64,000 nt of DNA, taken from the NCBI GenBank assembly GCA_000442125.1, contig KE546968.1:1143932-1207931 (forward strand). Reading direction: 5' to 3'. Each line of letters opens with the position of its first letter. Positions within the stretch are counted from its first letter, which is position 1. Made by a program: the position numbers and the translations under genes. The stretch is from Opeltia flavorubescens. Taxonomy: Eukaryota; Ascomycota; Lecanoromycetes; Teloschistales; Teloschistaceae. Below the pieces are notes generated by a model. It did not search any database. It was given only the letters and a program-made list of their open reading frames with translations, and was not told the DNA's origin. Shown here piece after piece: positions 46,101 to 58,539 of the stretch.

Positions 46101-47522
46101 TTGCGAAGGCTCTCGAGGGGAAGATCAGCAGGAAAGTGGTCAAACAGACAGTCATGACGAACGTATACGGGGTCACTCTTGTGGGTGCTAAAAATCAAGT
46201 TAAAAGGCAGCTGCAAGATCTCTACCCTCATTTCCCTGACACAAGCACAGTCAATTACCATACCGCAGGATTGTATGTTGCACAAACCATCTTCAAGGCG
46301 CTTGCAAACATGTTCAACGGTGCTCATGATATTCAGTACTGGCTTGGCGACTGCGGAGGCAGGATTGCAACAGCAATAACGCCGGAGCAGATTCAGCGAA
46401 TCGAGGCAGTCAAGGCTGGCACTCTGAATGAGCCAGAGGAATTCCAAAGGACACGGTTGAGACGCAAGGGGGAGCCAGGTCATCGGGATGAACTTCTATC
46501 CTTCAAGCAGAGCGTGATTTGGACTTCGCCATTGAAGATGCCCGTTGTTCAACCGTATCGGGAGAAGAATCAGGAGTCGGTGCATACCTCGCTCCAGGTC
46601 ATCACCATTCATAACCCATCGTCTGCGAACCCGGTGGACAAGCGCAAACAACTCCAGGCCTTCCCTCCCAACTTCATCCATTCGCTAGACGCGACTCACA
46701 TGATTCTCTCCGCACTGCAATGTAAGAAGCAAGGCCTGACGTTCTCTGCAGTGCACGATTCATTCTGGACCCATGCTGCGGATGTGGACACGATGAACGG
46801 AGTGCTCCGGGATAGCTTCATCACCATGCATTCCGAGGACATCATCGCTCGACTTCGAGCCGAGTTCGAGATGCGGTATAAAGACTGTATGTATCTGACC
46901 GCTGTTAAACGTCTCAGTCGCGTCGGCACGAAGATCGCAGCATGGCGTGGCGGGTCTCGTTGGACTAAGATGAATGAACAAGAAGTACGGATCAAGGAGC
47001 TGCTACTGGAGTCGCGACGGCTCAAGCTTCTTGCATCGGAGGATCCGGAAGAAAGGAAAGAGGGCGAGGCAATGGTCACGGCCAGCTCTATCTTCGAGCA
47101 GTCGGCTGGGGAGGCCGATCTTGCCGTCGACGAAGCTCTTGAGGGTGTCGCTATCGGAACTTCGTCACCCGCGAGGCAGAACAAACTTCAAGCAGACGAG
47201 ATGCTGGAAGTCGGCGATGAAGACAATATTGGAAACATGGGCGCGGCTTTGTATGACGGGTCGAGCGGCCTGGATCCACTTTCGGACGACGATGCCATCG
47301 TAGACACGGTGCCATCTGCGGAGGAAAAAAGAAAAGCGAGGGCTGCTCGGACAAAGGCGCAGAGGAAGGTCTGGTTATGGCGACCTTTAACTTTCCCGCC
47401 TGTGCCCAAAAAGGTATTATTTGAATGTACAGACATTCTACATCTTATCGTTGGCTAACACGACCCAACAGGGCGAATTCGACGTTTCGAGGATCAAAAA
47501 GAGCCAATATTTCTTTTCCTAG
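43134..47522 (+). CDS. RPO41: Mitochondrial DNA-directed RNA polymerase
   Basis: Exons 43134-44009, 44063-47413 and 47472-47522 give 1425 residues. A basic presequence (MLVRASRLKLNRNAPRQLPL) is followed by an N-terminal domain with PPR-like helices (about 160-290) and a T7-like polymerase. Core motifs are [20 protein letters not shown] (catalytic Asp region, about residue 914), KVVKQTVMTNVYGVTLVGA (motif with catalytic Lys/Tyr, about 984) and FSAVHDSFWTHA (second catalytic Asp, about 1189). The last exon supplies the conserved end SRIKKSQYFFS. It transcribes the mitochondrial genome and makes replication primers with the factor Mtf1. An acidic, Ala-rich insertion of about 100 residues lies before the terminal block. 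Confidence 0.96.
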
Positions 47523-48255
47523 GTGTTCATATCGATCATCACCATCTTCTTCATGTTTTAAAATACTGAGATACCCCGGTATTTTAACTTCGATGTGTCA
47601 TCTTGCTATTAGCGATCGATTCTTCGTTGAGCGGCATTTCACATGGCGTTCATGCAACATCTGTTATACAACGTTGTGTAGGAATATCAACAAATCAGGA
47701 GGCATAGTGCATGTGCATGTATGTGGTGTATATAGATACCGTTCTCCATTCTGCTCTTATATTAGTGCATGTTTATGAACTGGTGGTTCATAGATGTTTG
47801 ATGCCGGGCAACCGAGAAGGATGTATATATAAAGTAATTCATATACCAAGATGAAAACTGGGCGACGCTCTTGCAACACGGTAAAATCCTCGCTTATCTT
47901 CAACGGATTGTGCACAGAAACATGTCATGTTTCCCGCCTCTCTATGTATAAAGGGTTAAATTCAGTGGAACATAAGAATTATAGATCGCTAGGTTCTATA
48001 GGGTGACATGGGTTACGCGGTTCTTCGCAGGAAAAGGTGTCATTCGTTCTTGACTGCCAAATGACATCTACTAGGTTATTTTCTTCTCGAGAGGAAGGTA
48101 AGAAGAGGAATGGAGAGGAATTTCAAATTTGTGCTTCAATATACTTTAAGCGGGACCGACTTGAGTTCGCAGAAAATGAAGACTGAAGAGATCAATAGTT
48201 CTCCTCTTTTTGAGGACAAGTTTTACCATTTGTCTGTAACAAGATTTTTCTCCTA
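47523..48255. other. Convergent gap with scattered perfect hairpins
   Basis: Between the facing stops of RPO41 and the dehydrogenase. Inverted repeats: AAAATAC/GTATTTT 47560-47585 (7 bp); TATACAAC/GTTGTGTA 47666-47681 (near-palindrome); TATGAAC/GTTCATA 47774-47792 (7); GTATAT/ATATAC 47823-47846 (6); GAAACAT/ATGTTTC 47917-47933 (7, loop GTC); TATAGA/TCTATA 47980-48000 (6). They are more spread out than in the train past DCS1. No gene is supportable. Confidence 0.65.
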
Positions 48256-49521
48256 TCATAGTTTTGGTGATTCATCAATCTTAACGGTCAGCTTGCCGAA
48301 ATGCTTTTGCTCCCACTGTCGTACAAATCACCTTCTCGTTAGCTAAATAGATCATACTGTAGACAAGGAGCACAAGACGTGAAAGAAATAGACTGACCAT
48401 ATACTGATACGCATCTTTCAACTCCTCCAACGCGAAAACCTTCTCATCCACCACCGGCTTAATGCCACAACTATCAATCGCCTCATTCATCGCCTGGAAT
48501 TGTAAACGACTTCCCACCATCACTCCTCTGACTGTGGCTAAAGTGTTCAAGCACTCCAAGAAGCCAGGTTGATCTTTCCCCATGCCGCCCAAGAATCCGA
48601 TGATGCTGATCACACCCTCGGGTTTGATGGCCTTTAGAGATTGGGCCATGGATGTTGGGCCGCCGACTTCAAGGATGTGGTCGACACCGAGGCCGTGCGG
48701 GGAGGCCTTTTTGGCGTTCTCGCCCCAAGATGGATCAGTTTTGTAATTAAGAACCACATCGGCGCCGAGTTTGCGGAGGGTGTCAGCTTTAGAGTCGGAG
48801 CTCGTGGTGGAGATGACGCGGGCGCCGGCAGCTTTGGCAAACTATTTTCTGTCAGAACCAATGTTTTGCCACTTTCGCCGTGATCTAGGCAAGCAATATA
48901 ACTCACCTGCAAGGCGAAGATGCTCACACCTCCTGTCCCCTGCGTCAAGACCGTATCGCCCGGCTTCAAACCTTTAGACTCGAGTCCATACAGTGCATTC
49001 CAGGCGGTCACAGCTGCACAAGATAGCGTACTGCCTTGTTTGAAGTCAATCGTCGAAGGCATATGGACCAGGCCGTTCTCCTCAAAGGAACCGTATTGGC
49101 GTAGAGCTCCATCAAGCGCGCCCCCGAGGCCGGTGTTGAGTATCTCAAGATTCATAGGGCCAGCCAAGTGGTCTTGGTTGAAAAGGGTGACCACCTTATC
49201 GCCAGGCTTAAATTGAGTGACCCGAGGACCAACGGCTTCGACTGTGCCGGCGCCATCCGAACCGGGAACCACATTGTCTGCCGTAGGGAATGGGTATTTG
49301 CCCTATTCTACTGATTAGCAAAAGAGGTGGCCACTCAAGCGAGAAGTTTAATGTCGTACTTTTGGGATAATGAGGTCTCGGTAGTTGAGAGAGACATAGT
49401 AGAAATGGACGAGGACATCATGATCTCCTAATTGTGGTATTTTTGCCTTTTCGTCGAATTTCAGACTGTCAAAGCCATTTTTACCGACAATAGTCCATTG
49501 CTTGGTTGTAGTAGGTGCCAT
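48256..49521 (-). CDS. Medium-chain NAD(P)-dependent dehydrogenase/reductase
   Basis: Four exons (49521-49360, 49302-48907, 48841-48398, 48315-48256) give 353 residues. The N-terminal GroES-like part has VLVHFYYVSLNYRDLIIPKG and VPGSDGAGTVEAVGPRVTQF. The Rossmann half has LTQGTGGVSIFALQFAKAAG and GVDHILEVGGPTSMAQSLK. The last 20-codon exon supplies the usual end HFGKLTVKID. It lacks the catalytic-zinc Cys-His pattern of classical alcohol dehydrogenases and resembles the quinone-oxidoreductase-like 'zinc-type alcohol dehydrogenase-like' proteins common in fungi. The substrate is unknown. Confidence 0.9.
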
Positions 49522-50114
49522 TTCGACTTTTGATATCGTCCAGTTGATCAAGACTATTATAAGTGGAAAATGATGGGAATTTCACCGTGCAAATAGCTTG
49601 TCGTAATTGGCGAATTGATTTATAATACGGGGATCTTGCCATGATGGAATCACAGGATCTGATCCTGGGTCTGGGGAAAGATGTATGACGTGCGATATAC
49701 AGCTGTTGGGGTGGATCAAAGTGCCGAACAATCTGAGTCTAGAACACACTTGGATGAACGGCCGTCACAACCGACGAAGTCTGACATTGAATACTGATTA
49801 ATAATCCCTGCAGCCAGAAAAAACCCACTATGACTGCTGGAAACGAATTACTTATCACTCCTATTTGATATAGTGTTCAAATTATCGCATACTCAGCACT
49901 GAATTCAAAGCCATTGGTCATAAAAAACCCAAGTCTGCATTATATTAAAATAGTTCTTCGTCTACCACGTATCATGAAAACTTTTGGAAAACGCAATTAT
50001 GCTTCGTACATTCCTTCCTTCCATTTTTAGCGTACAGTAAGCTCTCCCTCAGACGAAGCTGCTCCAAATCAAGTGCATTCTGTCCAAGCAGAAAGATTAA
50101 AACCTGCGTTCCGA
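49522..50114. other. Intergenic region upstream of the dehydrogenase
   Basis: About 590 bp holding the dehydrogenase promoter and the 3' flank of the small CRIB-like gene. No gene or repeat recognised. Confidence 0.5.
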
Positions 50115-50655
50115 TCATGTTTCTGCCTCGGGAGCCTTGACAAGGTGTGTGGTCGATGAGATGATATCAGGTGTCGGCGGTCCTCGATATGGAAGCTCGG
50201 CCACGCTCTCGTTCCATCCACTAGATTGCATCTCTTTCCCGGAAGCCTGTTCAGCCCTCGATGCTTGCCGATAGGCTGATAAATCGTGCATTGAAGGTGT
50301 TGCTTGCATAGGGGAGTCGCTGTGTGATAGTCAGAGTCGTGTTGCCACAGGAACCTTGAGTAGACCAAAGGCGGCACGTAGGCATGAGATTGATCACATA
50401 CCGTCCTTGTACAACGTTGGTCAGGCTTGCAAATGGGTCGGTTTCTTTGCGGAAGTTTGTGGGCAGTCCCTACAGCATTGATTAATAGGACTGGTCGGAC
50501 GTGGACCTTCCCAGTCCGGTAGGCCTTACAATTTCACGAGCTCGAGGTGGTGGCCGTGATCGAGCCCACGATGGACACCACCGTCCAATACGGCGTTTGA
50601 GAGGTTCGAGTCGGTCAAAGCATCCCATGGCTCGCTGTCGGATCGAATGTTTCAT
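50115..50655 (-). CDS. Small unknown protein with a CRIB-like motif
   Basis: Exons 50655-50530, 50469-50402 and 50319-50115 give 132 residues, found by splicing rather than as one open frame. Introns are 60 and 82 nt with GTAAGG and GTATGT donors. The start is MKHSIRQRAMGCFDRLEPLK, then a basic Arg/Pro stretch. Across the first junction comes REIGLPTNFRKETDPFASLT, which resembles the I-x-x-P-x-x-F core of CRIB (Cdc42/Rac-binding) motifs but lacks the His residues. The C-terminus is polar and ends LVKAPEAET. Many short fungal proteins carry a similar P-T-x-F-R-K block; no function is known to me. Confidence 0.66.
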
Positions 50656-51189
50656 ACACTGATAGATTCCTCGTGGTATAGAGTAGTAGAGAACAGGATG
50701 GATAGGTTGCTAAATAATCTGTAAACCTGGAAGAGCAACCCGCTGGCAATGCTGCAATAAGAGTAAAGATGAAATAACAAGTGGAGAAAATGCGTAGAAA
50801 AAAACTATCATGGAAGGTTCAAAGATGAGAAGTTAGGTAGATGAAATGAGTATGAAGCTAGGAAATTGGTAGGGCAACCCGAAAAATGAAGGTAAGGAAG
50901 ATTGAAGATTGCCACGCGGTGGATCCTGTTCCCAGCCCTTTGGGACTAATACAGGTGAAGAATGTCCTACAGTCATTTTCGGTTGGCCTGGTGTTTCAGT
51001 CAGCCTGTCGTTGCGGCCGGACACTCTTCCGTTTCGACGCAGCTGTTTTGCAAATCAGAGAGACTATCATAGATGGCGTGTCGTGTCTTCAATTGATAAT
51101 CACCCTTACATTCCTTTGTGATTGAATTGAGAAACATTCCATATTGAGCAGACATAAGGTTATGCCTCAAGTTACCTCTGATTTTGATC
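50656..51189. other. Intergenic region, small CRIB-like gene to aldehyde dehydrogenase
   Basis: 534 bp with only short domain-less ORFs; promoter of the small gene and 3' flank of the aldehyde dehydrogenase. Confidence 0.5.
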
Positions 51190-52694
51190 CTATTTAGGAT
51201 AATCTTTAATATGGAGGCTTTTGAGCTTCACAAATTGTTCAAAGCCAAATTTGCTTAGAGTCNCCCCTTTACCAGAATCCTTCCAGCCAGTCCATGCGAG
51301 ATCCTATCCTCAGTCAGACACATTCAGATAATTCGGTGTGACAATACCTACCGGACTTGGAAAATCGCATCGATTGACAAACACCGTTCCAGCGTCAACT
51401 TCCTGCGCTAATCTTTCTCCGCTCGATACATCAGATGTCCATATGCTAGCGGTCAGGCCAAACTCGCTGTCATTCATCATTCGCAGAGCCTCTTCGTCGT
51501 CTCCGACCTTCATCACAGGGATGACAGGGCCAAATGTTTCTTCATTCATCACATCCATATCGTGCGTTACCCCTGTCAGGAGCGTCGGCAGGACGTAATT
51601 GCCATCTGGAGGAGGATGCAAAAAGCTCTGATTCTCTGGCGTTGCATCAACAGCGCCTTTATCTAAGGCATCCTGGACGTGAGCTTTGATTAGTTCGGCA
51701 GCTTTTTTCGAAACAACAGGCCCAACATTTGTGCTCTCATCGAAGGGGCTCCCTAATTTGTAGCCTCTAAGTACATCTTGAACAGCGTTGACAAATTGGT
51801 CATGGACTTCCTCGGCAACGTAGACTCTCTCAATACTGCAGCAACTCTGTCCTGAGTTAAAGACTGCCCCATCAACTATCTCCTCTGCAGCCCAGCTGAC
51901 GTCCACGTCAGCTCGAACGTATGCTGGATCTTTCCCACCGAGTTCCAGTCCCACAGAAACGATCCGACTGGCCGCAGCACGTTGGACAGCTAATCCTCCG
52001 GCCACGGAGCCAGTAAAACAGATCAGACGTATCTGTGGCGATTTGACAATGCTCTCCAGACGTTGCAACGATCCACAGTGAAAATACTGAATTACGTTAG
52101 ACGGTAGCCCAGCCTCGGAAAAAATGCTGTAGATGTGTTCTGCGATCGTAGGCGTTTGGGGCGACGGTTTGAGGATGACAGAATTGCCGGCCAGCAAAGC
52201 CGGTATCAGGGAGTTGATGAGGATGAGATAGGGATACTGTGAGGCCTACATCAGCAATGTCAAGATGTCATTAGCTGTGGATGGCTCACGTTCCACGCAA
52301 ACAAGATAAGAACCGGCCCCACGGGAAGCTTGCGAATATACCTTTTGAAGCCGTTTTCTGGCTCGCCTTGGGTGTCCTCCAGAGCATCCTCGCTAATTTT
52401 TAACATGTATTCCCCCCGAGCCACTGCAGTGGTGATTTCCTTGGTCCCATATGTGATTGGCCTTCCCATCTGTTTAGCTAGCTCCTTAGCAAGGACATGC
52501 TGTCGATCTTTTAGTAATTGAAGTGCCTTGGTGACGATGCTCTTCCGCTGTTGCAGCGAAGTCAAACGATAGTCATTGAACGCTTGAGTAGCTGTAGCGG
52601 GCAACAGAGCGATGTCGGAGTCTCCGAGACCGTTGCGTGTAATAATGGGGGCATTCGTGGCAGGGGAAATGGTCGTAATCAATTCGGTAGACAT
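51190..52694 (-). CDS. Aldehyde dehydrogenase family protein
   Basis: Exons 52694-52290, 52236-51352 and 51303-51190 give 467 residues. Key sites are the cofactor-pocket GPVLILFAWNYPYLILIN and GNSVILKPSPQTP, the general-base Glu in SVGLELGGKDPAYVRADVD, and the nucleophile Cys in FNSGQSCCSIERVYVAEE. ETFGPVIPVMKV and the last exon's DLAWTGWKDSGKG, then LSKFGFEQFVKLKS, complete the fold. It oxidises an aldehyde to an acid with NAD(P). The general pattern is close to succinate-semialdehyde-type enzymes, but the substrate cannot be fixed. The ambiguous base at 51263 lies in one codon of the last exon. No targeting signal is evident. Confidence 0.9.
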
Positions 52695-53273
52695 CCTGCT
52701 TTCGGTATAGAGCCCAGGTTTGGTACGGGGAACACAACAGCAGCAACCGCTACGCAAACATTGCCAAAATTACCCTCGGTTATCTCAAAATCCTAGCCAA
52801 CACCTTAAGCTATAGGATTGAGAAGGGAGTCGTGGTAATCACTTATGTATATTTTGTATAAGATTTGGCGACTTTTGGCTGGGGATTGTCCCGTTCGCTT
52901 CTATTCAATGTTTTAGTCACCCGGGGGATGTATCCTTGGAGATTCCATTTCTTGGGAAAGTCGTGCCTTGCTTGGTTGATTGGATTCATTTGCAAGCTAA
53001 GACAACGTTGACATACATTGCTAATGATGCTTCACTAATAGAGCATAAGAACAGTAGAAGAGGCAAGATAGATTAGAAGCCAAATTAGATTAAGCTATTC
53101 ACATAAAAAATCTAAGACTATATACTCTCGTAAATTTCGTCAGTAGGTTTTCAGATGTCGACCAAAAGCCTTTAGTCACCACATCAATGCATTATCGTCG
53201 CCATACTCATTCTGTAGATTGTTGAGATGCGATGCGAAAGGACCTCCCAGAATCGATCTCGGTGATAGCACTC
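52695..53273. other. Intergenic region aldehyde dehydrogenase to MET5
   Basis: About 580 bp with no supportable gene; AT-rich near 53.0-53.1 kb, likely the MET5 3' UTR. Confidence 0.5.
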
Positions 53274-56200
53274 TCACTCCTCATCACTTTCTTCCTCTGC
53301 TACGTCGTCGTGGAATGTCTTGCCCTCAGTGGTTGGCTTGATCATCCCTATTCGAATCACGAAGTCTCCGAATCTCTCTCCGTCTTGCCTTTCCAGCGCA
53401 TATCTCTTCAGCAGTGGCTTCATAATGTCAAGGATCTCTTCCTCCGCAATCGAACTGCGATAAAGTTTGTTCAGCCTTTGACCGTGGTATCCGCCCCCAA
53501 GGTACATGTTGTAAGCTCCGTACGCCTTCCCTACGAAAGCGACTTCCGCGAGCCAAGGCCTGGCGCACCCGTTCGGACACCCAGTCATCCGCATCACGAT
53601 GCTATCTTGCCGTAGTCCGTTCTCTTCCAGGCAACCCTCAAGCTTTGTTATTAATTCAGGGAGATAACGTTCCGACTCCGCCATAGCAAGCCCGCATGTT
53701 GGGAACGCCACGCAAGCACTCGAGCTCAGTCTCAGCGCCGAGAACTGCAAATTGTCAAGTTTGTACTTCTTCAACATTCCCTTCATCATTTCCAGGTCTT
53801 CATCAGGCACGCCTGAAAGACAGAGGTGCTGGTTGGGGGTGAGCCGGAGATCGCCCTTGTGTACCTTCGCAATTTCACGAAGTCCTGTTCTCATGGGAAA
53901 ATCGGCCGTGTCTTCGATTCTGCCGTTTTCGATGAACATAAGGAAATGATTCATCCCAAACTCGTCTTTCTGCCAGCCAAACGTATCAATGTTACTTTTG
54001 AACTGGAATGGCCTCGGTTCTTCAAACTTGGATCCTAGTGACTCTTCGACCTTGGAGCGGAAAACATCCACGCCCATATCGTCGATGGTATACTTTAGAC
54101 GCGCGTGCTTACGATTCTTGCGGTCGCCATGATCACGCTGTACGAGCATGATCTTTTCGCAGACCAGGTGGATTTGCGACGTGGGGAAGTACCCAAGCAT
54201 GCTGCCAGTGCGAGGGTATGTCTTCTTGTTATTGTGTGTAACGCCCATGCCACCGCCAACCAGGACATTGAAGCCCTCCAGGCGGTCACCACGTGCCGTT
54301 TTGATGGCGATAAGACCGACATCATGAGCGTAAACGTCAGTGTCATTGTGCGGAGGAATTGCGATGGTAATTTTGAACTTGCGAGGCAGGTACGTCGGCC
54401 CATAAAGGGGTTCTTTATCGACGACAGCGTCCCCAGCGACTTGAGTCTGCTTCTCGTCCGGGGAGTCATTATCCTTGAGCCATATCTCGTGATAGGCGCT
54501 GGTTGAGGGCAGCAGATGATCGCTGATCTTAGCCGAAACTTGATGGACATCACGGTGGAAGGCAGACTTGGTTGGCAAGGGGCTAACCATGATATTGCGG
54601 TTCACGTCCCCGCAAGCAGCTATAGTCGTCATAAGTGCCTTATTGATGCTTCGCATGGCTGACTTAAGCTTGCTCTTCACGACGCCATGGAATTGGAACG
54701 TCTGACGGGTTGTGAGCTTCATTGTTTCGTTGCCGTACGAGCTACTGATCGAATCCATCTGCAACCATTGGGATGGTGTAGCAACGCCTCCATTGAGTCG
54801 GCATCGGATCATGAACGAGTAAGCCGGCTCCAAACCTTGGGCTTTCCGTTCGTCGCGTAGATCGCGATCATCCTGCATATAAGTACCATGAAATTTTGTA
54901 AGCTGCTGATCCGAAGCCGAGATGGCACCTGTGCTAGGATCTTCGAGACCTTCGGCGATTGTCCCACGAAGGAAATTGGATTGAATCTTGATGTCTTCGT
55001 TGGTTATTGGCGGAGGCTCCTCTGGTAGTCCTTCGACTTTGTCAACTCCTAGTGCTTGCCATAGCTTGGGTTCCCATTCCGCATAACCGGTTTGGTAGCT
55101 GTCAGGGTCCTGGTCGTCCCCGAGCCCAATCTCGGCCAGTTTTTTCGCTCCTAAGAACGATATCCGAGCATCGAGATCCTTACCAGGTTTGTTGTAGTAT
55201 ATTTTGTCCTCTTTTCGTGGCCAATAGTGGCTGTCTCCCAATGCGAAAACAGTGTAGTTGACTTGAGAAAGATCAAGCTCGGTAGTGTCCTTGAGAGCAT
55301 CCCAAAAAGCGCGGCCGTTTTGCGGGAACTCTCCTTGGCCGGCCGTGCTACTAAACATCACCACATTTTCTTCAGTAGGCAGATCTTCCAGTGGGTAATC
55401 GTCCATGGCCATGACCATCGTCTTCAACCCTCTAGCTTTACCTCTGTTCCCAAGTCTTTTGGCCAGGCTTTCCGCATTTCCGTTATCTGAAGCAAAAAGA
55501 ATTGTCATTGGTGCACCATAAAGACTTTCCAGCATTGTGTTGTATGCATCCTTGGCTTTCCGCTTTTGGAGAGCACGGACTTCCGTACCGTATGACTCTG
55601 AAAGGTTGGCAGCGAACTTCGGCTGTTTGTTCATTAGCTGCGTCAGATGGTTGTCGCGTCGTAAGAATTCTTCTAGCTCCTGCTTAATTCGTTCAGAGTC
55701 AAGAGAGAAGTTAGGCTCGCCGTTCTCCTCCTTGTTTGGGTTCCAGCGATACAACGGCCAATAGCCAAGATCCACGGCTTTTTTGGTCTCTTGTAAAACG
55801 GTCAGGGGAGAGTCGTCCTCCTTGTAGTAAGGCAAATACGCAACGACAACGGATGGTCCATCGAATTGATCTGCTTCTATCATCGCTTCCAATACCTGCG
55901 TGTATGAGCTGTAGACGGCAACCGACGCGACATAAGCATTGCCAAAATTCATTGCGTAGAGGCCAATGTCCTTTTTCCTTCTAGCTTCGTCTGACGCCGC
56001 TCGCTCGGACCATGGTTGCGAATCAATGATTAACATGTTTACATTGGCACCAGACGCGATCACATGGTGAACGCCAGAGTTGCCCATATCGTACGCCCAC
56101 GCATCCGAGCCTATTAACCACTGAGATTCGTTAAAGAACAACGACTTTGACTCAAGTAACGTCGAAGCCAACCTGGAGCCGTCGTTGCTCAGTCGCGACA

Positions 56201-58014
56201 CGACGTCAGGGGCAATAATGTTGGCTTTTCGTGGATCTTCCGCGCTCACCGCCCACTTCGACAGCCAAACTTGTATCGTATCGGTGGTGAATTCTCGAGT
56301 CGCTGCTACATCTTGGACCTCGCTAACGAAGCGTTTTCGATGCTCTTTCCGCGCCAGAAGCGAGCCGAATCCGTACTCCGGTGTTGCAGCAACAGTTGCC
56401 GATATTCCTGCATTGGAAGCACCAAGGCGATTGGCGATATGCAACCTCTCACCAAAGATCTGATCTAGAATCTTCATGTATGCGTTCTCAACCTTTGGTT
56501 GAACCAAATCATACTGCTCTGGGGACTGCCGAGCATCCTCATGGCTTCCAACCTCAAGATTCTGGATTGGCGTAGAGGAATGTAGATTTTGAAATATTCC
56601 ACGGAGAGCTTGGCGGACAGTGGCTGGCTCAATATAACCGAGCTGATGGCCTACAACAAGCGGCGAGTCGATGGTAGACGGCCCAGATCGTAAGCTCGTG
56701 ACGATGTCCAGTAGTACTGGCCCCCATTTGGTGGTTTTCCTCCGTATCTGCTCTAGAACCGCGACACGTTTGACCGAGGTAGGAATTGATTGTGCAAATC
56801 GAGCACCGATCCAGGGCCGGTATACCCGCGCAGTTATAATACCGCACTTGGCAAAATCGTCTGTAGACTTAGCCTCCGCAAGCTCATCCACAAATAAGCC
56901 CGTGGACCCGAAGATGAATAGCGCAGATTCGGCGTCTGCTGGACCTGTATACTCAAAAGGCTGATAGAGGCGATCTGTCACTTGAGCAATCTTGGCCCAT
57001 ATACTTGATAGATGATCATATATGTCATCCGAAGTGACAGGTCGAGTGATTGAAGATTCAACCGAAGTATTAGAGGACGAGATGGTCGGTCTGCTATCAA
57101 CGCTGCTTTCCCGAACCGAGGAACCCACGGATGAATCCCCTTCGTTCGAGCGTTTCTCAGCACCTAGTTGCGGCGCCACCTCCTTCGTGATCTCACTCTC
57201 ACTTCGGCTATCTTCTGTGGCTGCTGGGGCAGCTTCGGTGACAGTCGCTCTTCTTCCGTCATCCACATACAGTGAAGAGCCCTCATGCTTGACGAATTGT
57301 AAAGCCCGCACATTATCCAGGTCCAAAATTTCGGTTACCAGTTCCCGGTTCTCGGGCTCTATCGGACGATCTGCCTTCGAATTGGATGGGTCAAAGAAAT
57401 GTATAACGCCCTTCCGTGATCTGAAAGCTAACGCATGGGCTGAGAGAGCCAAATCTTGAGATTCTTGTAAAGTTTCGGATTGCAGGAATATGAAGCCAGA
57501 CTGCCGAATCGCTGTAATATCGGAGAAGTCTGGGCTGTCAGAGGGATGTAATGAGACATGTAGGACTATTGGATACTGAGCCAACTTGTACAGGTGAGGA
57601 ACTGCTGGAAGTAATATCGAAGATGAGGTAGTGACTGATACTAGCTTGCCGGCAGGGAGTGGTTGAAAAGCAGAGAGCAGAGGGTCAACATTATGTCTGA
57701 GTGCAATGACCTAAGATCCGATTAAGCGTCTGCAATTGCTTTACACTTTCCATGTTACAAACCTCAGGGCCTTCTTTCTTCACCAAGCCCGGTAATCGAG
57801 CAGTGGAGTATGAGTGCAGGTAAGTGGAGAAGTCGGAGTCGGTGGCGAGAGCAGGCTGAACAGACAGTACAACATCGCTGGAGAGGTAAGCAATTCTTGC
57901 GACTACAATTCTCAATTTAGTAAAATCCCAATTGTATGGACTTCCTATTCGGTCAAGGTGGGGGATTTAGGGATGACACGCACCTGCTTCTGCAGCTGTC
58001 TTAATTGGGGCCAT
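53274..58014 (-). CDS. MET5: Sulfite reductase beta subunit (hemoprotein)
   Basis: Exons 58014-57984, 57902-57763 and 57710-53274 give 1535 residues. The N-terminal half is a pyruvate-ferredoxin-oxidoreductase-like region (IAYLSSDVVLSVQPALATDS, then DAWAYDMGNSGVHHVIASGA). A flavodoxin-like domain follows (MTILFASDNGNAESLAKRLG, MFSSTAGQGEFPQNGRAFWD). The C-terminal third is the siroheme/4Fe-4S reductase, with ligand cysteines in CVAFPTCGLA (about residue 1387) and TGCPNGCARPW (about 1431). With the flavoprotein Met10 it reduces sulfite to sulfide for cysteine and methionine synthesis. The two short first exons were placed by frame; exon 1 encodes MAPIKTAAEA and the intron uses branch TTTACTAAAT. 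It shares a 525-bp divergent region with the GILT gene. Confidence 0.94.
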
Positions 58015-58539
58015 TTCGACTTGATGCAGTTCAAATGGGACCCAAGGATGTAGTGAATGTTCCAAGGAGGGGGAGAGCCATGAATATACAGATATAGGGA
58101 AATGGGTGGCGGAGATTGAACTTTTGCACTTGTTCTCTCCAATCGAACCCCACTAAATCCCTGACTTCGTAAGGTAAGGTAATGCAGACCTTTTTTTTCT
58201 GACATGCATACCAGACCTGACGCCATTTCAACGGACTAATTATCTACCCGCCTCAATCACCTCTTGCCGGGATCAGACCACGAACCGCTAGCTGGACGAA
58301 GAATAGAGGAAGGTCTAAGATCGAGTAGCGGTGAAATCGATTTCATCAAAATCCTCGAATAAGGAAGTAGTACCCGAGTAATACTGCTTAGTAATCACAA
58401 TCTTTACATAACGTACTCTACTGCGTACTGCCGTTTTTGCATATCCAATCCATCCTCTATCGTATTCTTCATGGAAAAGAGGAGTCCCATCATAGGGCTG
58501 GGTCTCCACCCAGGAAACCTACAGAACCATAAGGCCAAT

